The notes under the pieces were generated by a model, which saw only the letters and a list, made by a program, of their open reading frames with translations, was not told the DNA's origin and did not search any database. A stretch of 64,000 nucleotides of DNA from assembly GCA_017607445.1 (NCBI GenBank), contig JAEVHH010000006.1, positions 496,001 to 560,000 on the forward strand, in the 5' to 3' direction. The DNA comes from Histoplasma ohiense. Lineage: Eukaryota > Ascomycota > Eurotiomycetes > Onygenales > Ajellomycetaceae. A program made the position numbers and the translations under genes. Shown here in pieces: positions 45,679 to 57,689 of this stretch. How positions within the stretch are numbered: position 1 is the stretch's first letter; every line of letters begins with the position of its first letter.

Positions 45679-47857
45679 ATGTAAACAGATACAATCATGA
45701 TCTCTGTCATTGTAAATAGTCTAATCAATGTATGAGCAATGATAGACAGTGGTTTCCTTCATTACACTCTTATAGACACCCAGCTGATTGAGAAGCATAA
45801 GCTTCAGTGTATCCCCTTTTTCAAACTGTATAAGCTCAGTGAATTTGACAGCCCCAGAGGATCCACCTCCTACAACATGATAAGATTTAATGTCAATGTA
45901 GAAGAATATGAGAAAAAGAATGTATATACATACAAAATACAAGACCTTGAATACAATCTAATACTTGATCTATTATAGCTCACAAAATTTGAAACCTTGT
46001 TGAATGCACACAACTACTGTCTTATTTTCTCAGAAGATGACTGTGTTTATAAGAAGAACATTGATAGAACTGCTGATCTCATCTAGATATCAGCAGAAGT
46101 ATACAAACTACTAATTCATCAAACATATGAGAAGAAGAACATTCAAGTGTTCACTGCTAGCATAATGAATATCAAAAAAGCATTAGAAAAGTTAGAACTC
46201 AAAGATCTCAAGAAATTATATAAGAAACTATCTGAATTGTACAAAGACTTTGCAGATGTGTTCAATGAGAAAGAAGCTGAAAAGCTTCCCTCTCATCAAG
46301 AACTCAGTATAGATCATACAATTGAGCTCATTAAAAAAGATGATAAGAATCCACAATCACTCTGAGATTCTCTCTACAGCATATCATGCAATGAACTTCT
46401 CATTCTACAAAAAACACTCAATGAATTACTAGACAAAGACTTCATTTGTGTTAGCAACTCATCTACTGCAGCATCTGTATTGTTTGTGAAGAAATCAGAA
46501 GAAGGCTTACAATTCTGCATCAACTATCAAGAACTCAACAAGATTACATGAAAGAATCAATACCCTCTCTCACTCATCAATGAAACACTCAAATGAATAG
46601 AAAAACAAAATGATTTACAAAACTTGACATCTCTGCAGCCTTCTATAAGATAAGAATTAATGAAGATGACAAATGGCTAACTGTCTTTTGTACATGTTAC
46701 AGATTATACAAATGAACAGTGACTCTCTTTGAATTAGTGAATACTTCAAGTACATTTCAGAAATACATTAACTGGGCTCTACAAGATCTGTTCAATGAGA
46801 TCATCTCAGTGTATATGAATGATATCTTGATCTTCACTGATGGATTGCTCACTGAGCACTGTAATCATATACAACAAATGCTTGATCATCTATGAAAAGC
46901 TGGACTGCAAGTGGACATTGACAAATGCAACTTTGAGATCAAGTCTACAATCTATCTAGAATTCATCATCAAAGCTGAAAAAGATGTATGCATAGATTCT
47001 AAGAAGATGAAAGCAATTCTCAACTGAGAGACATCAGTCTCAGTAAAAGAGACTAGAAGTTTTCTAGAATTCATCAACTTCTACTGAAGATTCATCAAAG
47101 ACTTCTCTGATATTGTACAATCACTGACAGATCTGACTCAGAAAGACATCATATTTCAATGAACTGATGAAGTGGATGCAGCATTCAAAAAGCTGAAGTG
47201 TATGTTCACAAACACTCCAATGCTGCAATCATTTGATTCAGATAAGCATACAATTCTTGAAACAGACATCTTGAGTTATATAGTAGATGAGATACTAATG
47301 CAATATGATAATGAAGATGTTCTATAATTTTGTGTCTTTATCTTGAAAAAGATGTCATCTGCTGAATGCAACTATAAGATCTACAACAAAAAGCTTCTAG
47401 CAATCATATAATACTTTAAAGAATGAGAGTCTGAACTTATGAGTGTCAAGAGATTTAAGATTGTCACTGATCATAAGAATCTAGAGTACTTCACAATCAC
47501 TTGTAATCTCACTGAGAGACATATGTGTTGATCATTGTTTCTTAGCTGTTTTTCATTCACAATTTGTTATTGATCTGAAGTAGAGAACACTCTTGCAGAT
47601 GCTCTGTCTCACTGAGAACAAGATATATCATCTGATGACTTGAATGACAGATGGAAACACTGAGAGCATCAGTTAATCAACTCTGTGATCATAAGAAGTT
47701 CTACACAATCAGACAAACTCTGTGTATATGTCAATCAGTTCTGAGCTCAGAAATCCTTGCTTGAAGAACAATGAAAGCTAGCAGCAGAAGCAGATGAATT
47801 CTGACAACAAGTTGCTGAAGCTGTACAAAGCAGAGCATCTCAATTCCCCACAGACAT
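45679..47857 (+). pseudogene. pol: A4 pol, heavily mutated and cut by A5
   Basis: The start is mutated: the second codon is TAA (CAA in A1). The protease region is open at 45739-45978. RT reads Y-M-N-D in place of Y-M-D-D at about 46813. RNase H follows. The sequence ends at 47857, where A5 begins, before the integrase. The frame matches the degraded consensus at the A1 insertion site (no extra C). Confidence 0.85.
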
Positions 47858-48390
47858 TGTAACAGGCGTACTTCGATTAACAATCTAGCACTATCCTAAT
47901 ACAGATTACAAATTGATTAAGAAAGGAAAGAGAAAAGAAATCAGAAGAAAAGGTTGTACAAAGAAGGTTTTTATAGAGAAAAGTTTGAGGTGGAAGAATA
48001 TCAGAAGCTGCTCCACAGTGGAGCGCAGAGTGGAAGAACATTAAGAGGTATGTGTAAGAATTGTTAGAAACTACACAAGTGTGGAGTGTGAGGTGGGGGA
48101 ATCATTGAGGGCTACATGAAAAAATTGTTAGAGACTACACAAGTGTGGAACATGAAGCAGGAGAACATTAGAAGCTATGCAGAAGAATTGTTAGAGACTA
48201 CACAAGTGCAGAGCATAGAATGAAAGAATGTTAAGAGCTACACAGAAGAATCATTAGAAACTACATGAATGCAGAGCACAGAATGGAAGAATATCAAGAG
48301 TTACATGAGATCACAATGGCCAGAAACAAGTGAGTGCAGAAGAGGAGTTGATTGTGTAAGATAATTACTAATGAGTGCTAACCCATCACA
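47858..48390 (-). repeat. A5 3' LTR (533 bp)
   Basis: Reverse-strand LTR (TGTAACAGGC...CCATCACA) with four of the ~62 bp units. It keeps more GpG than A4, so it is less mutated. Confidence 0.9.
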
Positions 48391-51300
48391 TTATCCCCCC
48401 CTACCGGGGTGAGTGAGAACTCATAGATGTCAAGGATGGTGGTGTTCTTCAAAGCAGACACAGATTCCCAGATTGAACAATTGTATTCTATCCATTTGAT
48501 GAGATATTTGCAATGATGGTGGTTGGTTCTATTGTCAAGAATTGCTTCAATTTCCCACTCAAGTTCATTGTCTTCTTCTACAATGATGAATGGCTGTCAA
48601 TTGAAGATTCTCTGTGAGGGGAATGGATCCTCAGCTGCAGGTTGGAGCAGGTTTGTATGAAAGACATTGTGAATGCCAGACAGAGTGTCAAGTTGATAAT
48701 CATGTGTGTCTAGCACTTTCTTCACTGTATACTTGATGTGATGGTAATCTAGTGTATGCAAGGAATAATCTGTTTTTATATTCTTGAGATTCAGTCAGAC
48801 TTTGTCTTCTATATAATATCAGATTGCAGAACTTCTTCTGATGTTTGCTTGATTTTTATAATCTTACTGAATACTGATCATTGAAGCTTCTGCTCATTCA
48901 CAGACTTTCTTCAATTTGCTCATGATATTCTCTGCTGTCTGTATGAGGCTGCAGATGTATGTGGTTTTTTGAGAAGTTTTGAAGAAGTTCAGAATCTCTA
49001 AGTTGTATCTGTGTAGAAGAAAGAATGAGCTTATATCTGTTGTAGCAGAATCTCAACTGTTAATTGCAATCTCAGCATATGACAGCAGATTGCTTCAGTT
49101 GTTTTGTGTATAATTGCAGAACTTATGAAGAATGTTCTTTATCATTTATATCATTCTCTTGATAGCTCCATCAGTCTCTGAGTGATACACTGTTGACAAC
49201 TTTCATTCAATTCTTAGCAATTGGCATACACAGATTCAGAGTGCACTGATAAATTGACTGTCTCTATCTGACACAATGAATGAAGGCAGGCTGTGTATAC
49301 AATAGAATGAACTTCTGATGAAGATGTCTGCAACTACTTCAGTGTTCATCTTGTCACAGAGTTGTAGTATTACACTCTTACTGAGTCAGTTGACAATGAC
49401 TAGAATATTCATAGAACCTCTGCTCTCAGACAAGAAAACTGCAAAATCAATAGCTATATCATATCAAGTTCAGTCAGAGACAGATAGAGGCTTCAGCATC
49501 TCTTTTCAGTGTTCACATTATACTGTCACTGAGCCACAGCAATCACAGTTGTGTACAAACCAGTGTATGTCTTTCAATATATCTGATCAGTAGAATTTTC
49601 AGATGACAATATTGTACATGATTTTGTGTTCTGAATATCTGATCATCAGTGAATCATGAATTTCTTGCATGATCTGTGTTCATAGAGATTCTGAATTGGA
49701 GATTCATTGTCTATCTTGAAAGTGTAAGCAGTTGTCATTGTCAATTGAACATGCTGAGATATTCATTCTTGAGTATACATCTGTGGGGAATTGAAGTGCT
49801 TTGCTTTGTATAACTTCAGTGACTTGTTGTCAGAATTCATCTGCTTCTGCTGCTAGTCTTCATTGTTCTTCAAGTGAGAGTTCTTGAGCTTGAGACTGAT
49901 TGATATGTATGTGGGGTTTGTCTGGTTGTGTAGAACTTTCTATGATTGCAGGGTTGATTAATCAATGCTCTCAGTGTTTCCATCTGTCATCTAAGTCATC
50001 AGATGGTATATCTTGTTCTTGACAGAACAGAGCATTCACAAGAATGTTCTCTACTTCAGATTGATAATGAATTGTGAATGAAAAACAGCTAAGAAACAAT
50101 GACCAACATATATATCTCTTGATGAGCTTATGAGTGATTGTGAAGTATTCTAAGTTCTTATGATTGGTAACAATCTCAAACTTCTCAACACTCATAAGTT
50201 TGAACTTTCATTTCTCAAGACATTGTATGATTGCTAGAAGCTTCTTGTTGTAGATCTTGTAGTTGCATTCAGTGAATGACATCTTTTTCAAGGTGAAGAC
50301 ACAAGATTGTAGAACATCTTTGTTATTGTATTGCATTAGTGCTCTATCTACTACATAATCTGAGATGTCTGTTTCAAGAATTGTATGCTTATCTGAATTG
50401 AATGATTGCAGCATTGAAGTGTTTGTGAACATACACTTCAGCTTTTTGAATACTGTGTCTGCTTCATCAGTTCATTGAAATACAGCATCTTTCTGAGTCA
50501 GATCTGTCAGTGGTTGTATGATATTGAAGAAGTCTTTGATGAATCTTTGGTAGAAGTTGACAAATTCTAGAAAGCTTCTAGTCTCTTTTACTGAGACTGA
50601 TGTCTCTCAGTTAAGAATTGCTTCCACCTTCTTAGAATTCATATGTACACCTTTTTCAGCTTCAATGATGAATTCTAGATAGATTGTAGACTTGATCTTG
50701 AAGTTGCATTTGTCAATGTCCACTTGCAGTTCAGCTTTTTGTAGATGGTCAAGCACTTGTCATATGTACTTATGATGCTCAGTGAGTGATCCATTGATGA
50801 AGATCAAGATATCATCCATGTACACTGAGATGATCTCATCAAGCAGATCTTATAGAGCTCAGTTAATGTATTTCTGAAATGTACTCAGAGTATTCACTAA
50901 TTCAAAGAGGATCACTGTTCATTTGTATAATCTGTAATGCATATGAAAGACAGTTAGTCATTCATCATCTTCATTAATCCTTATCTTGTAGAAGGCTGCA
51001 GAGATGTTAAGTTTTGTAAATCATTTTACTTTTTCTATCTATTTGAGTGTTTCATTAATGAGTGAGAGAGGATATTGATTCTTTCATATAATCTTGTTGA
51101 GTTCTCAATAGTTGATGCAGAATTGTAAGTCTTCTTCTGATTTCTTTGCAAACAGTACAGATGCTGCAGTGAGTGAGTTGCTAATATAAATGAAGTTTTT
51201 GTCTAGTAATTCATTGAGTGTTTTTCATAGAATGAGGAGCTCATCACATGATATGCTGTAGTGAGAATCTCAGAGCAGTTGCAGATTCTTATTATCTTTC

Positions 51301-51956
51301 TTAATGAGCTCAATTGTATGATCTATATCAGATTCTCAGTGAGAGGGAAGCTTTTCAGCTTCTTTCTCATCAAACACATCTGCAAAGTCTTTGTATGATT
51401 CAGATAGTTTCTTGTGTGATTTCTTGAGATCTTTGAGTTCTAACTTTTCTAACACTTTCTTGATATCTGTTATACTAGCAGTGAACACTTGGATGTTCTT
51501 CTTCTCATGTGTTTGATGAATTAGTAGTTTGTATGCTTTCACTGATATCTGAGTGAGATCAGCAGTTCTATTGACATTCTTCTTGTAAACACAGTCACCT
51601 TCTGAGAAAATAAGACAGCAGTTGCATGCATTCAACAAGGTTCCAAATTCTGTGAGTCATGATAGACTGAGTATTAGATTGTACTCAAGGTCTTGTATTT
51701 TGTATGTGTATACATTCTTTTTCTTGTGTCCTTCTATGTCAATATTAAATCTTACCATGTTGTAGAAGGTGGATCCTCTGAGGCTGTCAAATTCACTGAG
51801 TTTACATGGTTTGAGAAAGAGGATATACTGAAGCTTATGCTTCTCAATCAGCTGAGTGTCTATAAGAGTGTAGTGAAGAAAACCACTGTCTACCATTGCT
51901 TGTATGTTGACTAAGCTATTTACAATGATAGAGATCATGATTGTGTTCACTTGCAT
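48391..51956 (-). pseudogene. pol: A5 pol, hypermutated
   Basis: Colinear with A1 pol in reverse. ATG at 51956, protease region open at 51657-51956, RT with Y-M-D-D intact at about 50811-50825, RNase H pieces at 49971-50432, then integrase and chromodomain to 48391. TGA codons throughout. Confidence 0.88.
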
Positions 51957-52008
51957 CTTCTACTCAAATCTTCAGCTAGCTTTTTGCTTCTTGAGCTCTT
52001 GTCTGTAT

Positions 52009-52042
52009 TTTAGAGTGAGAGCTTGTCTTTTCCCTGTTCTTG
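52009..52042 (-). pseudogene. gag: A5 gag, last codons
   Basis: Matches the last residues of A1 gag, ending in TAA (plus-strand TTA at 52009-52011). Interrupted by Gyp-C and resumes at 59458. Confidence 0.8.
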
Positions 52043-52047
52043 CCTAT

Positions 52048-52315
52048 TGTAATGCACTCGTTTATTATTTCCTTATTATCTTCGCTTATTCTTACCTCTT
52101 TCCATTATACTCTCGCTACCACTATTTCTATATGTATATATATATATCGATGTATGTATTTCGCACATCTTCTTTCTCTTTCTTTTCTTCCTTAGTGATT
52201 AGCTATGCTACGTTACACTACTATATTAAATTGCTCTACAATATATTACTATTATCTCTGCTATGCTATAAACTATCTTCTACTGTTACTCTTCACACTG
52301 TCACTACATCTCACA
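52048..52315 (+). repeat. Gyp-C 5' LTR (268 bp)
   Basis: TGTAATGCACTCG...CATCTCACA. It contains a TATATATATATATA run at 52135-52148 and AGTGATTAG at 52194-52202 as the primer-like segment. Confidence 0.95.
52135..52148 (+). promoter_or_regulatory. Gyp-C LTR TATA region
   Basis: A run of TA repeats about 50 bases before the self-primer candidate, the same spacing as in A1. Confidence 0.5.
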
Positions 52316-52319
52316 GTTT

Positions 52320-52328
52320 CTAATTGCT
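52320..52328 (+). promoter_or_regulatory. Gyp-C primer-binding site, self-complementary
   Basis: CTAATTGCT lies five bases after the 5' LTR. It is the exact complement of AGCAATTAG in the 3' LTR (59331-59339). The 5' LTR reads AGTGATTAG: both LTR versions derive simply from AGCGATTAG by mutation of one CpG on opposite strands. Confidence 0.5.
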
Positions 52329-52362
52329 CAATCTTTGAGAGACAGTCTGTTGAGTAATAGTC

Positions 52363-53694
52363 ATGGCCTCTATCTGCAGCATCCACTGTACTCATGCTAC
52401 TGCTGAATCTGAAGCAGCAAACACTATGGAAGAAAACTGTGAAATGCACACTTCTGTCACTGAAAGTGTGCAACAAGCATCATCTTCTTCTATGAAATTG
52501 AACTCTGAGTATAGTTCAGAAGGGGATATCTCTTCTGAAGATCTCAGTGCAATTGAGACTGAGAAGATAGCTGTGACCAGAAGAATCAAAAAATTACAGA
52601 CTGAGAAAGAATTGCAAGAACTTCAACAGCAGTGCAACACTTTACTACAAGAATTGAATGAAACAATTTCAGTCATCTGAAATATGCTAGAAGCACATCC
52701 AAACCACAGTAGAGATGCAACTAGTGTGAATGATAACTGTGATAACATCACAAGTATTCTCAGATCACTGGAAGCCACACTACAAGCACTCAACATCTTA
52801 ATGGAAAGTGCTGTGACTACTGTCAGTGGGAGACATAGTTGAATACCACTTTGACAATTAGAACTTCAAGATTCTGGCATGAGTGATCACCCTTCTCAGA
52901 GAGATGTGGAAAAGTTTCAAGATCAAAGTATAAAAGAATTTGAAAACTTTGTTACAGCTGCTATCACTTTCCATGTCAGTGATCTTGATTACTACAATGA
53001 ACACAATCATTGAAAGATCATTGAAGCTGTTACTCATTTCAATGTCAAGATGCAACAATGTTGGTATCAACATATATATGATATGTGAACTTTGCCATCA
53101 TGGAAAGAATTTGTTAGTTGGATGCAATGTCAAGTCACTGATTCAGATAAAAGTTTCTGAGATGCTGATAGACAGTACTGGAAAACAGAGCAACAAGAAG
53201 ATCAGACAGTTCAACAATTTGCTTCACACTTACAATCAATTGAAGAATGTCTGTGGCATTCTTATAGTGAATACCATCAAAAATCACACCTCTATATGAA
53301 AGTTCTACCTTCCATTTGCTGAGAATTTGACAAATATGCAACCAAATTGGAAGAGTTAAGCTATGATGCCACCCTACATAAACTTGCAATGGCAGAATCA
53401 AATCTGCCAGAGAGATGGAAGAAGCTTAAAGAGAAGTCAAATTTCAAAAACCTCATTCAAAGCTTTAACAACAGGAATAATGCTGATAATAGATCACAAA
53501 ACAAATGCAGATGGAATGACACTACAAAGTTCAATGACTCCACCCAATCAAAATATTGCTGTTATTGCAAGCAACCAGAACATACCATCAATTTGTGTTT
53601 CAAACAATTCAAAGACAAATCCAAAAACACCAAGTTCAACTCAAAATCCAATACAAAAGACATGAAGAACTTGAAGAACTCAAAAAACACTTAA
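52363..53694 (+). pseudogene. gag: Gyp-C gag, decayed
   Basis: The N-terminal 105 residues are open (52363-52680): acidic, Ser-rich, then a coiled coil. A capsid-like middle is interrupted by TGA codons, then comes an open C-terminal part (53347-53694) with a knuckle C-C-Y-C-K-x-x-x-H-x4-C at about 53560-53600 and a Lys/Asn-rich tail. Stops are TGA, matching the mutation pattern. Confidence 0.8.
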
Positions 53695-56600
53695 AACACA
53701 TCATTCAGCTTGCAATGACAGTCATAAACATGGAAAGTCAATGCAAAAACATCTTAAGCTTCACTGTCACAGTGGAACTCACTACATCTAAGAGTCTGCA
53801 AAAAGTGCTTGCACTAGTAGACTCTGAGTCAGAAGTGAACTGTGTCAATGAATTTTGAACAAAGAATCACAATCTAGAAGCTGCTCACTGCAAAATCAAA
53901 ATGATCAAGTTGATTGATGAATGCATAATATGCTTCTTTGAAGAGTATAACATTGCAACTACTGTCACTGATCACAAGGATAATGCACAGCAGACATCTC
54001 ATTCCTTTCATGCAATGAAAATGGAGAACTACAGTCTTGTATTAGAATTTTCTTGATTAAGACAAACAAATTCTCTTATAGATTGATCAGATGGACAATT
54101 CTTCTTTAGAAGCTCTGAAGATAAACAACAGTCTCAAATTATTTCTGAACAAGATGTTCTAGCTGAAGTTCTCACAGAAGCTAGAGTAGAAATACTTGTA
54201 GTATTATCTACAGAACATTCAAAAGATTCAAAGCATGCTTCATACATATTCTCAGCTGTGTATTCAGACTTGCTGATCAGTCTACTCAATTATATCATGC
54301 CATACATGCATATCTTCTCAGAAGAAGCTGCTATAAGTGTGAAAAGATCAGAAGAGATGAAACACTGTATAGATCTCAAGTCTGATGCACAATCTTCATT
54401 TATACTGATATACAATCTCTCTGAAACTGAGTTAGCTGCTCTAAGAGAATATTTAAAAAATGCATTAGATAAAGAGTGGATACAACTGTTCAATAGCTCA
54501 GCTGATGCACTGATTCTTTTTGTTCTCAAAAAAAATGATGAACTCTGTCTTTGTGTAGACTATTGAGGGTTAAATTGAATCATCATCAAGAACTGATACT
54601 CTCTATCTCTAATAAGTGAATTACTTGATAGACTTTCAAAAGCCAAGGTATTCACTAAGCTGGATCTTTGAGATGTCTATCACTGCATACTTATAGTGGC
54701 AAAAGACTGTTGGAAGACAGTCTTTAGAATGAGATATGAATATTTTGAATATGTAGTTATGCCATTTGAACTAGTTAATGCTTCAGTGACATTTCAAGCA
54801 TACATTAACAATGCCTTGTCTGATTTGTTGGATATATGTTGTGTTGTCTATTTGGACGACATTCTCATATTCTTCAATTCAAAGCAGGAATATAAAGTGT
54901 ATGTTACTAAGATGCTAGAATATCTTGAGCATGCAAATCTATTTGCAAAACTCTCTAAGTGTGAATTTGAAGTGAACAAGATCTCATTTCTGAGATTTGT
55001 TATAGATATAAATGATGTCAAGATAGAGTCAGACAGAGTCTCCACTATTGTGGAATGACCTACATCTAAATCAATTAAAGAGGTTCAATTCTTCTTGAGC
55101 TTTGCTAATTTCTATCAGCAATTTATTAAGTCTTTCTCCTCTATTGCAGCCCCATTATTTGAACTTACAAAAGGAAGCAAGAAGAGGGAAAGAAAAGCCA
55201 CTTTTATATGAACAGAAGATGCTCAAAGCACTTTCAATGAGCTCAAATCATACTTTATACATGCTCCTCTATTAGCTTATTTTGACTCAGCTCAGTATAT
55301 TCAGATCAAATCTGATACATTCACTTTTGCAGTCACTGCTATTCTGTCACAGTTGCAGAATGATGAGCACTGACATTCAGTTGCCTTCTGATCAAGAAAG
55401 TTGATTGATGCAGAAACATATTATGATACTCATGATAAAGAACTCTTAGCTATTGTAGCAGCATTTAAGAATTGAAGACACTATCTGAAGAGAAGTCAGT
55501 ATTCAATTCAAGTCTGATCTGATCATGCCAATCTGCAGTACTTTATGACAACTAAGGAACTGAACAGACATCAGATCAGATGAATGGAAGCTTTATCTGC
55601 TTATAATTTTGTATTACTGCACCACTCTGAATCAAAGAATTCAGTTGATGAGCTCAGTCATCATGCAAACTACAGTGAGGTCTATAATGATCAAACTATA
55701 TTATCTACTCTGCAACAGAAGCTGAAACATAGAGTTAGACTAGACTGAAAAACTGATACTTCTTTTCAAAATGATATTTCTTCTGATGTAATCTGTGCAT
55801 GAGTCTCTAATGAGTAAAATGCTTCTTTTAATGAGTGAAAAGCACTTCATACATCAACATCTTCTATCTCTCATATAAACTCTTCTCCTCCAATGCACAT
55901 TGAGCAATATATGCTCTGGATTGCAGTCAATAAGACTATTCTTGGGGATTCAGCATATACAGAAATGCCTGAATCCTTCATCTTATTTCTGAGTAAAGCA
56001 CAGAAGATTGATTCTTTTGCTGCTGAGCAAAGAGAGAAGATAAAAGAGAAGAATATGATTGTCACTGAAAATATGCTATAGACAATTTCTGAGGATGATA
56101 TATTGCATGCTGATGGTCATGCATATGTTCTTCAACAAAAGACACTCATTGATGAAATTATCAGTGCAAACCATGATGATCCACAGAGGGGTCACTTTGG
56201 TATAAAAAAATTCATAGACAGCATTCAGAACAAATACTATTGGCATGGACTAGTCAGAAATATCAAAGATTATATATCCACTTATGATACTTATCAAAGA
56301 GTAAAGCCAAAACAGCACAGACAATATGGAGAATTGGATACAATTCTCTTATCATCAAATTCTTTTGAATTCATTACTATAGATTTTATTACAGGCTTAT
56401 CAGCCTCTACATTTCTCCATCAAATCTACAATGCAATTTTAGTGATTGTAAATATATATACCAAGTTTACAATCTATATTCCTTGCATCAAAAATATTAT
56501 GACTGACAAACTAGTGGAAATTGTTTATATCAAGTTCTATACAATTTACAGAGTACTCAAAAACCATATATCTGATTGAGATTTGCTGTTTACAAGCCAT

Positions 56601-57504
56601 TATTGGTCCATCTTTTGTTATATGCTAGGCACACACCAGAAACTTTCAACAGCCTTTCACCCTCAAACAGATGGCCAAACAGAACAACAAAATCAAACCT
56701 TGAAACATTATCTCTGATGCTTTATCAACTATCATCAAAATGACTGAGCATGCTGGCTACCACTGATGCAGTTTGTTTACAATATCTCTCAACATGTCTC
56801 TACTGAAATGGCACCCACAGAAGCTCTAATGGGATATCAACCTGATTTGAAAATTAATGTCAGCAAACCACCACAACCGGTCGCCATACATGCTGCTAGC
56901 TGCATGAAACATATCAAGGAAACACATCATAAGCTTATCAAGAATCTACAAAAGATGTGACAAGCACAGAAAATCTATTACAATGCAAAACATAAGTCTC
57001 AACAATTTAAAATAGATGACTATATCATACTCAATGCAAAAAATCTCCAATTGCTGCACCCAGTTCACAAACTCAATCATAAATATGTGGAACTCTTCAA
57101 GATTCTGAATATCATCAGAAAACAAGTGTACAAACTAGAACTGCTATCTTCATATAGAAGCATTCATTCTGTATTCCATGTATCTTTATTGAAGCCATAC
57201 AACTGCAGAAATGGAGCTCTATCAGAACCAGAACTGAAACTTGTCAACAGTGAAGAAGAATATCAAGTTGAAGAAATTCTTGAAAAACAACAACAAAAAA
57301 ACAAACCTCTGAAATATCTTGTGAGATGAACAGATTGGAGTTCTAGTGGTGATATATAAGAACTGAAAGAAAACATATTAAACACTCAGACATTCAAAAT
57401 CTTTCTTGAACAAGAAAACAAACAACAAATACAAAATCAACATACTTTCAAACATCAAAAGTGCAAACATCAAGTCAAAAGATGTCAGAAGCACAAATCT
57501 TAAA
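53695..57504 (+). pseudogene. pol: Gyp-C pol (PR-RT-RH-IN-chromodomain), decayed
   Basis: Protease L-V-D-S-E-S-E near 53815 has Gly of D-S-G replaced by Glu. RT at 54258-55058 has Y-L-D-D intact at about 54850. RNase H follows to about 55650. The integrase zinc region H...H-F-G...T-Y-D-T-Y-Q at 56103-56300 has both Cys of the C-x2-C changed to Tyr. The core has I-D-F-I-T-G and F-H-P-Q-T-D-G-Q-T-E-Q. The C-terminal H-V-S-L-L-K motif is near 57180, followed by a chromodomain-like V-E-E-I-L-E...Y-L-V-R. Numerous TGA stops. A Lys/Asn-rich tail ends near 57504. Confidence 0.8.
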
Positions 57505-57689
57505 TTAAAAAACACTAAAAGCACAAATCTCATTCAAACTCCAATCAAATGTATTTTTTTAGAAGGATTTTATCAGAGAAAAGGGAAAAAGGAAAAAATT
57601 CAATTTGGATATAATAAATACAAAAAATAAAAAATACAGGCAAGGAAAAGACAAAGAAAACAGGTTCTAAGGAAAGTCTAAAGACTCTC

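Larger units (their letters stand above)
36553..47857 (+). mobile_element. Gypsy copy A4, hypermutated, carrying Gyp-B
   Basis: 5' LTR (36553-37087), leader, gag start, then Gyp-B (37510-44652), then the rest of gag and pol to 47857, where A5 enters. The gag sequence on the two sides of Gyp-B is contiguous with A1 once the CAAAT duplication is removed. This is among the most damaged family-A copies: CGCG of A1 is often TATA here. Confidence 0.9.
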
